A stretch of DNA of 32,880 nucleotides from Thermoplasmatales archaeon UBA509 (GCA_002498845.1 DAJC01000065.1:1-32880); one strand, 5' to 3'; numbered from the stretch's first letter, positions 15,421 to 23,413 are shown. Notes: a model not told the origin generated them from the sequence alone. Program-made: numbers and translations.

Positions 15421-16714
15421 GCACAGAAGTATCCCTGACTATGGTATTTTCCCGGCCTTCCCCGAGTGATATTATGTCAACAGGGATGTCAAGCAGCTCC
15501 TCAACTTTCTCGACGTATTTCCTGAGTGCTGCGGGAAGAGCATTGAAGGTGTAACCGCCTTCATGTTGGACAAGCTTTCCCCAGGGTTCCATATCCATAT
15601 AGTCCATCTCAACCCCTGAAAATTCCTGGAAACTTCTGGGAATGTAGTCGATCTCCTTTCCATCTTTTCTGTAGGCCGTACAGATCCTGATTTTATCCAT
15701 CTGCCCCAGTGTGTCCAGCCTTGTGATAGCCAGCGCGTCCACGTCATTCATCATGATGGAATACCTGAGCATCGGGATATCAAGCCATCCCACGCGCCTT
15801 GGTCTTCCCGTTGTGGTACCAAACTCATGGCCGAGATCTCTCAGCCTGGCTGCCTGGGTTTCCTCAAGTTCCGTGGGAAAAGGCCCGGATCCCACTTTTG
15901 ACATGTAGGCTTTTGCAACACCAATGACATAATCCACTTTCCTGAATGGAAATCCCGCTCCCAGTGATAGCGCTCCAGCAAGCGCATTTGAAGAGGTTAC
16001 AAAGGGGTACATTCCGAAGTCTATGTCAAGCATTGTACCCTGTGCCCCCTCAAAAAGTATGCTCTTACCCTTCCTGTACTGCCTGAAAATTTCAAGCTCA
16101 GTATACTCAAGGAACGGCGTGAGCTTCTGGCCAACCATGTATAATTCATCCACCATGGCTTCCCTGTTCTCCTTTCTGCTGAAATCAGTGCTGGCAAGCA
16201 GGCTTTCCTTCATTCTGTATATGGTCTCAACCTTTTCCATTAGAGTATCACGGCTCAGAAGGTCAACCATCCTTATGCCGGTCCTTGCATATTTGTCCTC
16301 ATATGTGGGGCCTATGCCCTGGGCAGTTGTTCCAATGCTCAGCTTTGATCTTACGGACTCTTCCTTTGTGTCAAGTATCTTGTGCATTGGCGTTACGACA
16401 TGCGCCATCTTGCTTATGATAATGTGCGAAGTACAGCCTGAGGCCGTGAGCTTGTCCATTTCCTCTGCCAGGCCGTGGGGGTCGATCACCATTCCATTTC
16501 CAAGTACCACAGTTTCGCATCTCAGGGATCCTGATGGCACCAGATGAAATTTGTAGGTTTTGCCGTTTGCAACAACGGTATGGCCTGCATTCCCGCCACC
16601 ATTGAATCTTACGGCAACCTGGAACATTCCGCTCAGGAAGTCAGTGATCTTACCCTTGCCCTCATCGCCAAACTGCAAGCCGAGAACAGCAGCTATCACT
16701 CTAGAAACCTCCAT
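15374..16714 (-). CDS. purA: Adenylosuccinate synthetase with extended C-terminus
   Basis: Joins IMP and aspartate with GTP to give adenylosuccinate in AMP synthesis. 446 residues. GDEGKGK (16-22) is the GTP P-loop with the catalytic Asp; GGGNAGHTVV, GTTAQGIGPTYEDK, FEGAQGTMLDID and TTTGRPRRVGWLD are family blocks. The usual family end (SLGEGRENTIV here) is reached at residue 426; about 20 further residues without a family counterpart follow, and the last 47 bases run antisense to xthA. A TATA-like GATAAATT near 16742-16750 lies about 30 bases upstream of the ATG. Confidence 0.95.
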   Translation of the reverse strand: MEVSRVIAAVLGLQFGDEGKGKITDFLSGMFQVAVRFNGGGNAGHTVVANGKTYKFHLVPSGSLRCETVVLGNGMVIDPHGLAEEMDKLTASGCTSHIIISKMAHVVTPMHKILDTKEESVRSKLSIGTTAQGIGPTYEDKYARTGIRMVDLLSRDTLMEKVETIYRMKESLLASTDFSRKENREAMVDELYMVGQKLTPFLEYTELEIFRQYRKGKSILFEGAQGTMLDIDFGMYPFVTSSNALAGALSLGAGFPFRKVDYVIGVAKAYMSKVGSGPFPTELEETQAARLRDLGHEFGTTTGRPRRVGWLDIPMLRYSIMMNDVDALAITRLDTLGQMDKIRICTAYRKDGKEIDYIPRSFQEFSGVEMDYMDMEPWGKLVQHEGGYTFNALPAALRKYVEKVEELLDIPVDIISLGEGRENTIVRDTSVLNSQAQGTPEHDPIL

Positions 16715-16819
16715 GATGAATTTGTTGACAAAAATTGCGGGAATTTATCAGAGGCTGAGCACATCCTGAAAACTTTTTTGAAGTCCACTTCCAAATCATT
16801 GTTTCTTGCCTAATAAGGC

Positions 16820-16840
16820 TTCGTGACACTAAAACACGAA
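16820..16840. repeat. Short inverted repeat TTCGTG-N9-CACGAA
   Basis: A perfect 6-base stem with an A-rich 9-base loop, lying between the convergent-facing end of the miniprotein gene and the purA promoter. GCC-TAATAA-GGC sits next to it at 16808-16819. It could be part of a transcript end for the minus-strand miniprotein gene or a protein site; this is inference. Confidence 0.3.
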
Positions 16841-16865
16841 CGTCCCACAGCGATCATTCTCTAAG

Positions 16866-17027
16866 TCACTGCCTGCCGGTTTTCATGCATCCGGCAGCCA
16901 GAGGAAAGAAACCGAAAATAATGATCAACATTTTCATCATTTCAGGATCTTCCATTATCAGCGGTGCCAGTAACCCCGGATCCTTTAACGGCGGAATTGT
17001 TGCAGGAAATAATGAGTATTTACTCAT
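16866..17027 (-). CDS. 53-residue membrane miniprotein with DPEMMK motif
   Basis: I do not recognise a family. The reading frame from ATG at 17027 to TGA encodes 53 residues: a Pro-rich polar-to-hydrophobic N-terminus, EDPEMMK at 26-32, then a hydrophobic segment (33-48, with GFFPLAAGC) and a short basic tail. It looks like a single C-terminal membrane anchor. The start is supported by TTATATTT on the minus strand, centred 27 bases before the ATG with no ribosome site, as in other leaderless genes here. It is divergent from icd. A DPEMMK hexapeptide also appears in another intergenic frame near 12524-12541. Confidence 0.5.
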   Translation of the reverse strand: MSKYSLFPATIPPLKDPGLLAPLIMEDPEMMKMLIIIFGFFPLAAGCMKTGRQ

Positions 17028-17048
17028 AACAAATATTGATGCAAGACT

Positions 17049-17059
17049 GAAAATATAAG
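17049..17059. promoter_or_regulatory. Bidirectional TATA candidate for icd and the miniprotein
   Basis: GAAAATATAAG reads as a TATA box on both strands. Its centre is 27 bases from the miniprotein ATG (minus) and about 36 bases from the icd ATG (plus, giving an 8-base leader). A second AATAA at 17064-17068 might serve icd instead. Confidence 0.4.
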
Positions 17060-17089
17060 AGTGAATAAGGAATTCCACAGAGATAACAC

Positions 17090-18304
17090 ATGGCATACAT
17101 CAAGGTGATAGAGGGAAAGGGTATGCAGATACCCAGCAATCCTACAATAGGTTACATAGAAGGTGACGGAATTGGTCCGGACATTACCAAGGCATCCATA
17201 GCAGCAATTAACGCTTCACTGGAAATAGCATACAAGGGCGAAAGAAACATTGTCTGGGAGAAAGTACTGGCGGGCGAGGAGGCCATGGAAAATACAGGGA
17301 AGCATCTACCGCAGGAATCTCTTGATCTTCTGAAGAAGTGTGTCGTATCAATAAAGGGGCCACTGACAACGCCCATTGGCCAGGGTTTCAGGAGCCTGAA
17401 TGTCACCCTGAGGCAATATTTTGACCTGTATGCGAATATAAGGCCGGTCAAATTCTTTCCGGGAGTCCCGTCTCCAGTGAAAAATCCGGAGAAGATGAAC
17501 ATGGTTGTGTTCAGGGAAAATACCGAGGACCTCTACATGGGAATAGAATGGAAATACGATTCGCCGGAAGCCACAATGCTGAGGAAATTTCTCTCAGATA
17601 ATTTCTCCGTTAACCTTACGGATGACACGGGAATTGGCATAAAGCCAATCAGCAGGTTCAGATCAGCAAGGCTGGTCAGGAAGGCACTGGAATACGCTGT
17701 CCAGAACAAGAGAAAGAGCGTCACTCTGGTTCACAAGGGAAACATCATGAAGTACACTGAGGGCGCATTCAAGGACTGGGGCTATGAAGTGGCAAGGACA
17801 GAATTCGGGGATAAGACGGTGACCGAGGAGGAATACCTGAAACAGCCTGAGGCTTTTCCCTCCAGGATAGTTGTTAAGGACAGGATAACTGACAACATGT
17901 TCCAGCAGGTTCTCACAAGGACTGAGGACTATGATATAATCGCAACAACCAACCTCAACGGGGACTACCTATCAGATGCCCTTGCTGCCCAGGTGGGCGG
18001 GCTTGGCCTGGCTCCTGGCGGAAATGTCGGAGATGTTTACGCAATATTCGAGGCAGTACACGGCACTGCCCCCAAGTATGCTGGAATGGATGTGGCCAAT
18101 CCAACTTCCCTGATGCTGTCTGGAGAGATGATGCTGCGCCATCTTGGATGGAATGAAGCCGCAAATATACTTGAAAGTGCCATAATGTCCGCCTACAAGG
18201 ACCAGAAGGTGACCCAGGATCTTGCAAGGGTCCTCAACATAAAGGCGCTCAAGTGCAGTGAATTCTCATCGGAAGTAATAAAGAGGATGCGGCCCATAAA
18301 GTAA
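17090..18304 (+). CDS. icd: Isocitrate dehydrogenase (NADP-type)
   Basis: Oxidative decarboxylation of isocitrate to 2-oxoglutarate in the TCA cycle. 404 residues. EGDGIGPDI (24-32) is the N-terminal signature; FRSLNVTLRQ (100-109) has the substrate residues S102, N104 and R108, followed by R118; NLNGDYLSDALAAQVGGLGLAPGGNVG holds the metal Asp region. HGTAPKYAG keeps the Lys-Tyr pair typical of NADP-dependent enzymes. The gene converges on the ALDH-like gene with only 5 bases between stops; a CTTTTTA run at 18314-18320 may help end transcription. Confidence 0.96.
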   Translation: MAYIKVIEGKGMQIPSNPTIGYIEGDGIGPDITKASIAAINASLEIAYKGERNIVWEKVLAGEEAMENTGKHLPQESLDLLKKCVVSIKGPLTTPIGQGFRSLNVTLRQYFDLYANIRPVKFFPGVPSPVKNPEKMNMVVFRENTEDLYMGIEWKYDSPEATMLRKFLSDNFSVNLTDDTGIGIKPISRFRSARLVRKALEYAVQNKRKSVTLVHKGNIMKYTEGAFKDWGYEVARTEFGDKTVTEEEYLKQPEAFPSRIVVKDRITDNMFQQVLTRTEDYDIIATTNLNGDYLSDALAAQVGGLGLAPGGNVGDVYAIFEAVHGTAPKYAGMDVANPTSLMLSGEMMLRHLGWNEAANILESAIMSAYKDQKVTQDLARVLNIKALKCSEFSSEVIKRMRPIK

Positions 18305-18309
18305 TCCTC

Positions 18310-19680
18310 CTATCTTTTTATAACAGTTTCTCTCACTCCGGACATTTCATCCATGAGGTATCTCACTCCGTGCCGGTATGTCCAGTTTTTCCCGGATCCG
18401 GATATGGGTATTGAATCCGGAAGGTAATCTGGGAAATCATTTATTATGAGAGTGGGAAAAGCCAGCTTCTCTGAGGCAAAAAACGCAGTATTCATGTCCG
18501 AGGTGAATATGCTGGCACTTATTCCGGTTGGAGCATCATTTGCTATCTTTATTGCCTGGGACATGGATGAGACAGGTGCAATCATTGTGACAGGCCCCGG
18601 AACATCATTGTTCCAGATGTATGAGGACGTGTCGATATTCTCGATGAGTGTCGGCATCATGAGGGAATCTGTCCTGGTACCCCCTGATAATATATTTCCC
18701 CCCAGTGATCGGGCCACGGACACAAAATCTTCGGCGGATTTTGCCTCATCAATTGAAATCATGGGGCCAACATCCGTCTCCGGATCCATGGGATCCCCCA
18801 CCCTGAAATGCGACACTATCTCCATGAGCCTGTTTTTAAGGTACTCATAGGAATCCTGATGTACCAGTATCCTCTGGAGGTGGTGGCCAGTGTAGGTGGA
18901 AGTCAGGAAGGCAGACCTTGCAATCTGTTCCGCTGCCATGTCGAGATCGGCATCATCCCATACAATGGCCGGAAAATTTCCGAATATTTCCATCATGTAC
19001 TTCTTCAGTCCACCCATTGCTGCTATACGCGTGGCAGTTTCCCATTTCCCGGAAAAACCAAGGATCTTGATTTCACGTGATTCTACAAGGAACTTCGTGA
19101 CATTGCCAAATCCGGATGTCCTGGCGACCTGCATTGAATTGCCCGGGAAGCCTGCCTCAGAAATGATCTTCTGCAACCGGTCAGTGGTTGCAGGAGTGAG
19201 GCTTGAGGGTTTCACTATGACACTGTCCCTTACGGCAAGGGCAGATGCCGTCATGGCTGAAGTTGAAAATAGGGGACTGAAGTATGAAGCTATGTACAGC
19301 ATGGGGCCAAGCGGTATTGGGACTGAATAGGTTATCCTGTTCAAGCCTGAAGGCGATGTATCAAGCCTCCTGGTTTCGCCATTTGATTTCAGGATTTCGG
19401 CTGCAGCGATCCTGAATGCATCCTGGGATCGCAACACCTCGTCCATGGCCAGTTTTACGGGCTTTCCCGTTTCCTGTGCAAGCATTTCAGCAAGAATGGA
19501 AGCTTCCCGGGATATGATATCTGCAGCCTCAAGCAGGTTCTCCTGGAGCTTGAAACCTGGATATTCCTCAAGGCTGTGATGTGCATTTACGCTGTGTCGT
19601 ATCATCTCGCGCGATTCAGGGAGGCTCGTTTCCTTGACTTCGTAAAAACGTGAATCAGTGAACTTGTTTCGGATTATCAT
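18310..19680 (-). CDS. Aldehyde-dehydrogenase-fold protein lacking catalytic Cys
   Basis: 456 residues from ATG at 19680 (TATA TATTAAAT centred 24.5 bases upstream; an upstream ATG at 19725 is disfavoured). The ALDH superfamily fold is clear: LAQETGKPVKLAMDEV, VIVKPSS with K157, GFSGKWETATRIA, MEIFGNFPAIVWDDADLDMAA with E231, GDPMDPETDVGPMIS and NDAPTGISASIFTSD. However the catalytic Cys position aligns to G265 (STYTGHHLQRILVH), the oxyanion Asn aligns to F134 (ASYFSP), and the whole protein contains no Cys. It is intact, without frameshift, so it is probably expressed but cannot use normal thiohemiacetal chemistry. Substrate unknown. Confidence 0.88.
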   Translation of the reverse strand: MIIRNKFTDSRFYEVKETSLPESREMIRHSVNAHHSLEEYPGFKLQENLLEAADIISREASILAEMLAQETGKPVKLAMDEVLRSQDAFRIAAAEILKSNGETRRLDTSPSGLNRITYSVPIPLGPMLYIASYFSPLFSTSAMTASALAVRDSVIVKPSSLTPATTDRLQKIISEAGFPGNSMQVARTSGFGNVTKFLVESREIKILGFSGKWETATRIAAMGGLKKYMMEIFGNFPAIVWDDADLDMAAEQIARSAFLTSTYTGHHLQRILVHQDSYEYLKNRLMEIVSHFRVGDPMDPETDVGPMISIDEAKSAEDFVSVARSLGGNILSGGTRTDSLMMPTLIENIDTSSYIWNNDVPGPVTMIAPVSSMSQAIKIANDAPTGISASIFTSDMNTAFFASEKLAFPTLIINDFPDYLPDSIPISGSGKNWTYRHGVRYLMDEMSGVRETVIKR

Positions 19681-19700
19681 GATATGAGATTTTCTTCTAC

Positions 19701-19708
19701 TATTAAAT
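19701..19708 (-). promoter_or_regulatory. TATA box of the ALDH-like gene
   Basis: ATTTAATA on the minus strand is centred 24.5 bases before the ATG at 19680. Confidence 0.5.
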
Positions 19709-19786
19709 AGGTATAACCTTATCAATTCGTATACTGCTTAATGTACTATTTATGGTTTACACTTCATGAAGGCATGAGAAGAGACA

Positions 19787-20209
19787 TCACTTCATATCAA
19801 GTTCATAATGCACGGCTTCCTTTTTCCTGACTTCATATTTCCACATGGGCACTTCGCTGGCAATTTCTTCGGCCACGAATTTGCATGCTGAAAAGGCATC
19901 GTCACTTCTTCTTCCCCAGGCCATGACAATTGAAACATAATCACCGATGGATATTTTTCCTGTCCTGAGAATCACAGATATGTCAGTGACTGGGTACCGG
20001 TCCATGGCATCTGACCTTATGCGTTTCAGCACCCTCAGGGCCGTCTCCTGATCAGTCTCATAATATATCCCCATCACGTCAGGAAAACCTGAGAACTGGG
20101 TCGCCTTTACCAGTGAGAAGACGGCGCTTCTGTTGTCCGGGTTAGAATCAGCCATGAAATCTGGCAGGTCAATCCTGTCATCAGTTATGACCGGTTCCAT
20201 GTTGATCAT
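19787..20209 (-). CDS. moaE: MoaE-like molybdopterin synthase large subunit, divergent
   Basis: 140 residues, usual MoaE length. The C-terminal half matches the family: GDYVSIVMAWGRRSDDAFSACKFVAEEIASEVPMWKYEVRK, with the active-site Lys of the P-x-WK motif and a second Lys after it. MoaE uses MoaD thiocarboxylate to put the dithiolene sulfurs into molybdopterin. Several common residues differ: the usual HR pair of APHR reads GR here, and the N-terminal GxVR is not clear. No moaD or other moa gene is adjacent. The start may be ATG 20209 or 20200; a TATA-like TTTAAC at about 20228-20235 lies between the ideal distances for both. Confidence 0.75.
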   Translation of the reverse strand: MINMEPVITDDRIDLPDFMADSNPDNRSAVFSLVKATQFSGFPDVMGIYYETDQETALRVLKRIRSDAMDRYPVTDISVILRTGKISIGDYVSIVMAWGRRSDDAFSACKFVAEEIASEVPMWKYEVRKKEAVHYELDMK

Positions 20210-20245
20210 ATTAGTACCCTGATTCAGTATTTAACATTTGCGAGC

Positions 20246-21563
20246 GGGAATTCCCCTTTCGCAAGATAGGGGATGAAAGCGAACAAAAACTATTTTAGCG
20301 AAGGCAAACAAATTATCTAAGTATTAGTAGGTAATTACTTAAACAGCATGTTCAAAGCATATAAGTTCCGATTGTATCCCGATAAGGAACAGCAAATTCT
20401 CCTGGAAAAGCACTTTGGATCATGCAGGTTTGTATGGAATTATTTCCTTGATCTGCGGAACACGCAGTATGTGGAAACGGGAAAGGGGATGAGTTACAAG
20501 AGTATGCAGTCCCTTCTTCCTTCGTTAAAGAAAGAAAATGAGTGGTTAAAAGATATCAATGCACAGAGTCTTCAGGTGGTGCTTCAAAATCTTGACACTG
20601 CATTCTCAAGATTCTTCAGGAATATTGCGGGATATCCCACCTTCAAGAAAAAGAAAACTGGGGGTTCATTCACAGTTCCCCAGCATTTCACCGTTAATGA
20701 CAATCACCTGGCAATCCCGAAATTCAAGAATCCATTGCGTCTCTTCATGCACAGGAACATTGAAGGCGAAATGAGGAGCCTGACCATATCAAAAACACCA
20801 TCGGGAAAATATTATGCCTCAATACTGGCTGAGACAGGAATAAAAATACCTGAACCTGTAAAGATTGAAGCAGGTACATCTACTGGTATTGATGTGGGCA
20901 TAACTGCATTCCTGACCACCTCTGACGGAATGCAGATCCACAATCCCAAAAATCTGAAGAAATCGGAAAAGAAACTGGCAATATTGCAGAAGAGGCTTTC
21001 CCGAAAGCAGAAGGGGTCAAAGAACAGGAATAAGGCAGGAGTAAAAGTGGCTAAAGCACAGGAACACATAGCAAACCAGAGAATGGATTTCCACAACAAG
21101 GTATCAGATGCAATGCTCAAGGCGTATGACACCGTAATAACGGAAGACCTGAACGTATCGGGTATGATGAAGAACCATCATCTTGCAAGGAGCATAGTAG
21201 ATGCAGGATGGTCTTCTTTCGTGACAATGCTGAAAACCAAGGCACTGTCAAGAGGAAAGAACATAATAGAGATCGGAAGATTCGATCCATCGTCAAAGAT
21301 GTGTTCAAAGTGTGGGTATATCTACAACCTGAAGCTCAGTGAAAGAACATGGACATGTCCCAGATGTAATATCACACATGACAGGGAATGGAATGCCGCA
21401 AAAAACATAAAGAAATTCGGTCTCATACAGACCGATGTACCCACGGACAGTGGGGAAGTCACGCCTATGGAGATATCTCTGACGGGATGCCTGATTCGTG
21501 AAGGCATTAGCCATGTATCGTTGAAATAGGAAGCCCCCTGCGTTAGATGGGGGAGGATGTCAC
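20246..21563 (+). mobile_element. IS605/IS1341-type element carrying only tnpB
   Basis: A single intact tnpB flanked by short hairpins. Left: GGGAATTCCC (20246-20255), and TCCCC/GGGGA (20252-20256, 20269-20273). Right: CCCCC-TGCGTTAGAT-GGGGG (21534-21553) followed by AGGATGTCAC, which resembles right ends of archaeal IS605-family elements. No tnpA lies between moaE and tnpB, so movement would need a transposase in trans. Both ends are estimated from the hairpins; I see no target duplication, as expected for this family. Confidence 0.7.
20348..21529 (+). CDS. tnpB: TnpB RNA-guided nuclease (IS605 family)
   Basis: 393 residues, full length. The N-terminal domain begins FKAYKFRLYPDKEQQ, with the WNYFLDLR helix at 30-37. 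The RuvC active site is complete: D182 in GIDVGI, E266 in ITEDLNV and D345 in HDREWNAAKNI. The zinc ribbon is CSKC (319-322) and CPRC (337-340). Characterised TnpB proteins use an RNA from the element's right end to cut matching DNA at a short adjacent motif. Activity here is inferred from intact motifs. The N-terminal region and residue spacing are ordinary for the family. Confidence 0.95.
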   Translation: MFKAYKFRLYPDKEQQILLEKHFGSCRFVWNYFLDLRNTQYVETGKGMSYKSMQSLLPSLKKENEWLKDINAQSLQVVLQNLDTAFSRFFRNIAGYPTFKKKKTGGSFTVPQHFTVNDNHLAIPKFKNPLRLFMHRNIEGEMRSLTISKTPSGKYYASILAETGIKIPEPVKIEAGTSTGIDVGITAFLTTSDGMQIHNPKNLKKSEKKLAILQKRLSRKQKGSKNRNKAGVKVAKAQEHIANQRMDFHNKVSDAMLKAYDTVITEDLNVSGMMKNHHLARSIVDAGWSSFVTMLKTKALSRGKNIIEIGRFDPSSKMCSKCGYIYNLKLSERTWTCPRCNITHDREWNAAKNIKKFGLIQTDVPTDSGEVTPMEISLTGCLIREGISHVSLK

Positions 21564-21583
21564 TAGTGATCAATGTTGATTCA
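21440..21583 (+). ncRNA. Probable TnpB guide RNA (omega/reRNA) region
   Basis: In studied IS605 elements the guide RNA scaffold spans the 3' end of tnpB and the right-end hairpin, and the guide is the flanking host DNA just past the element. The hairpin CCCCC/GGGGG at 21534-21553 and the end near 21563 fit this; bases 21564-21583 would be the guide. The 5' limit is an estimate and no promoter is visible. Confidence 0.35.
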
Positions 21584-21717
21584 AATTTCACCATAAATGC
21601 TGCTTTAACGGGATTCCTGCTGGCGGATTTCTGCGTTTCCAGAAAATTGATGCGCCGATGCTGCAATGCAGAAGGTCAAATCGCAAGAATTAATGAACCT
21701 CATGGCATTTCCCAGGC

Positions 21718-22683
21718 ATGGGCACTATCCTGGTGACCGGATCCATGGGTCAGATAGGTACAGAACTTGTTCCCCTGCTTGTGAAGAAATTCGGGCCTTC
21801 AAGGGTCATAGCAAGCGATGTGAAACCTCCGAATCCAGATATTTTTCATGACGTTGAATATGTGCCTCTTGACGTGACAAACAGGGACATGGTTGCATCC
21901 ACTTTGAAGGAGTGCTCAGTGACAGAAGTTTTTCACATGGCCGGAATCCTTTCAGCCCTGGGTGAAAGAAACCCTGAGATGGCGTTCATGGTGAACAGTG
22001 TTGGGACCTTCAATATACTGGACTCTGCAATGAAAGCTGGCGTCAACAGGGTGATGATTCCAAGTACAATAGGGGTGTTTGGCAAAGATACGCCGCGGGA
22101 CAATGTCCCTGTGGTAACAGTCACAAGACCCACGACAATGTACGGTGTGACAAAGGTCAACGCCGAGCTCCTGTCGGCATATTTCCGCAATAAATTTGGC
22201 CTGGATGTCAGGGGTGTGCGGTATCCCGGGATTGTCAGCTACAAGACTCCCCCGTCTGCCGGCACAACCGACTACGCTGTGGACATGTACTACCATGCAG
22301 TTGCCGGGAAAAATTATGAATGCTACCTGAAGGAAGATGCCGCCCTTCCCATGATGTACATGCCTGATGCGCTTGATTCTCTGATGAAGCTTTACTCTGC
22401 GGATGAAAGCAGGCTCAGGTACACCATAGACTACAACATATCAGCATTCAGTTTTGATCCCAGGACCCTGGCGGAATCCATCAGGAAAGTTATACCGGAC
22501 TTTAATGTGAGTTACAGGCCAGACTACAGACAGGCAATAGCAGAAACATGGCCAAGGAGCCTGGATTCAACAGACGCAAAAATCGACTGGGGCTTCTCAC
22601 CGGAATATGACCTTGACGCAATGACAGAAGATATGATCAGGAACCTGAAGGGAATTCACCTTAAGAGCCAGCCTAGTCAGTGA
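21718..22683 (+). CDS. L-threonine 3-dehydrogenase, short-chain (SDR) type
   Basis: NAD-dependent oxidation of L-threonine to 2-amino-3-ketobutyrate. 321 residues. The Rossmann motif is VTGSMGQIGTEL (6-17), with acidic D34 in ASDVKPP for NAD; the catalytic region has PSTIGVFG and Y142/K146 in MYGVTK. RYPGIVSYKTPPSAGTTDYAVDMYYHAVAG and YLKEDAALPMMYMPDAL are typical of the SDR-type threonine dehydrogenase known from Thermoplasma and some bacteria rather than of UDP-sugar epimerases. AATTAAT centred at 21691, 27 bases before the ATG, gives a leaderless start. The last 11 bases overlap the sufR-like gene on the other strand. Confidence 0.87.
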   Translation: MGTILVTGSMGQIGTELVPLLVKKFGPSRVIASDVKPPNPDIFHDVEYVPLDVTNRDMVASTLKECSVTEVFHMAGILSALGERNPEMAFMVNSVGTFNILDSAMKAGVNRVMIPSTIGVFGKDTPRDNVPVVTVTRPTTMYGVTKVNAELLSAYFRNKFGLDVRGVRYPGIVSYKTPPSAGTTDYAVDMYYHAVAGKNYECYLKEDAALPMMYMPDALDSLMKLYSADESRLRYTIDYNISAFSFDPRTLAESIRKVIPDFNVSYRPDYRQAIAETWPRSLDSTDAKIDWGFSPEYDLDAMTEDMIRNLKGIHLKSQPSQ

Positions 22684-23356
22684 GGTTCACTTCAACAACG
22701 CATTTGTTGTCACCATCAGAGAATTTCTCCCTGATCCTGAAGTCCTGGTTTATTGAGTTCTTTATTATGTCTGATCCAAGGGCGGTGCATATGATCCTGC
22801 TGTTGTTCTTTGCAAGCTCGTAAAATATGCAGTTGTGCCTTATAATCCTCACAACATCATCGGTGACCTCCAGGCGTGCATAATAGCCAAGCTTGTTGAG
22901 TGTCCCAACGAATTCCTGAAGCCTCTTCAGCTTTTCCTCCCTTGATTCAGGAATGCCTGACGGCCTTTTCCATCCGGATTCTCCCACTATCTTGTCCGCA
23001 ACCTTTCCCAGAATGAAATTGACCTTCTCCCTCCCGAATTCCGATTCGAGTTCCTCCACCAGCATTGTTGCGAATGATATGTATCTCTTGGGCAGGAGCC
23101 CCATGCCTTTCTCCGTGAGCCTGTAGAACTTCTTGGGCCTTCCCGTTCCGCCTCCCCTGAAAAACGGCTGGACATAACCTTTCTTTTCCAGTGATTCCAT
23201 ATGTTCCTTGACAGCGTTCTTGTTAATTCCAAGCAGGTGGGCAAGATCATCCATGCTTCTCTCTGAGTAACTCAGCTCCTGTATTATATTGCCTTTCATC
23301 TGCCCCAGAAGTGAGGACAGTTCACCCATGGTCTCAACAGTATCGTCCATGTTCAA
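22673..23356 (-). CDS. SufR-like Fe-S-sensing transcriptional regulator
   Basis: 227 residues. An N-terminal winged helix (about 15-85: GNIIQELSYSERSMDDLAHLLGINKNAVKEHMESLEKKGYV, then a wing with GTGRPKKFYRLTEKG) is followed by a sensor domain. Its C-terminus has C176, C190 and C219 in the pattern NCIFYELA...IIC...GDNKC, which resembles the cluster ligands of SufR repressors. It is divergent from sufC, so it probably represses the suf operon and itself when its cluster is loaded. ATG at 23356 lies 25.5 bases from TATATATA, leaderless. The role is inferred from Cys pattern and position. Confidence 0.85.
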   Translation of the reverse strand: MNMDDTVETMGELSSLLGQMKGNIIQELSYSERSMDDLAHLLGINKNAVKEHMESLEKKGYVQPFFRGGGTGRPKKFYRLTEKGMGLLPKRYISFATMLVEELESEFGREKVNFILGKVADKIVGESGWKRPSGIPESREEKLKRLQEFVGTLNKLGYYARLEVTDDVVRIIRHNCIFYELAKNNSRIICTALGSDIIKNSINQDFRIREKFSDGDNKCVVEVNLTD

Positions 23357-23377
23357 CTAATAGCCATGCACGAGCGC

Positions 23378-23385
23378 TATATATA
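23378..23385 (-). promoter_or_regulatory. TATA box of the sufR-like gene
   Basis: The palindromic TATATATA is centred 25.5 bases before the regulator's ATG at 23356. Confidence 0.6.
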
Positions 23386-23390
23386 CTTTA

Positions 23391-23402
23391 GTCAGTTTAG
23401 AC
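23391..23402. promoter_or_regulatory. Candidate operator GTC-N6-GAC
   Basis: GTCAGTTTAGAC is an imperfect dyad (GTC and GAC arms) located between the two divergent TATA boxes, where a dimeric winged-helix repressor could block both promoters. The assignment rests on position and symmetry only. Confidence 0.35.
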
Positions 23403-23413
23403 ATAAGAAAGTG

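Noticed and set aside
16544..16813. An 89-residue plus-strand frame over the 5' end of purA
   Set aside because: Most of it is antisense to the highly conserved P-loop region of purA, which explains its openness.
21576..21600. A tRNA-like T-arm string (GATTCAAATTTC)
   Set aside because: No acceptor, D or anticodon stem can be built around it.
21322..21666. Minus-strand frame over the tnpB end and right hairpin
   Set aside because: Its coding pattern is explained by tnpB on the other strand; the part beyond tnpB is too short to judge.
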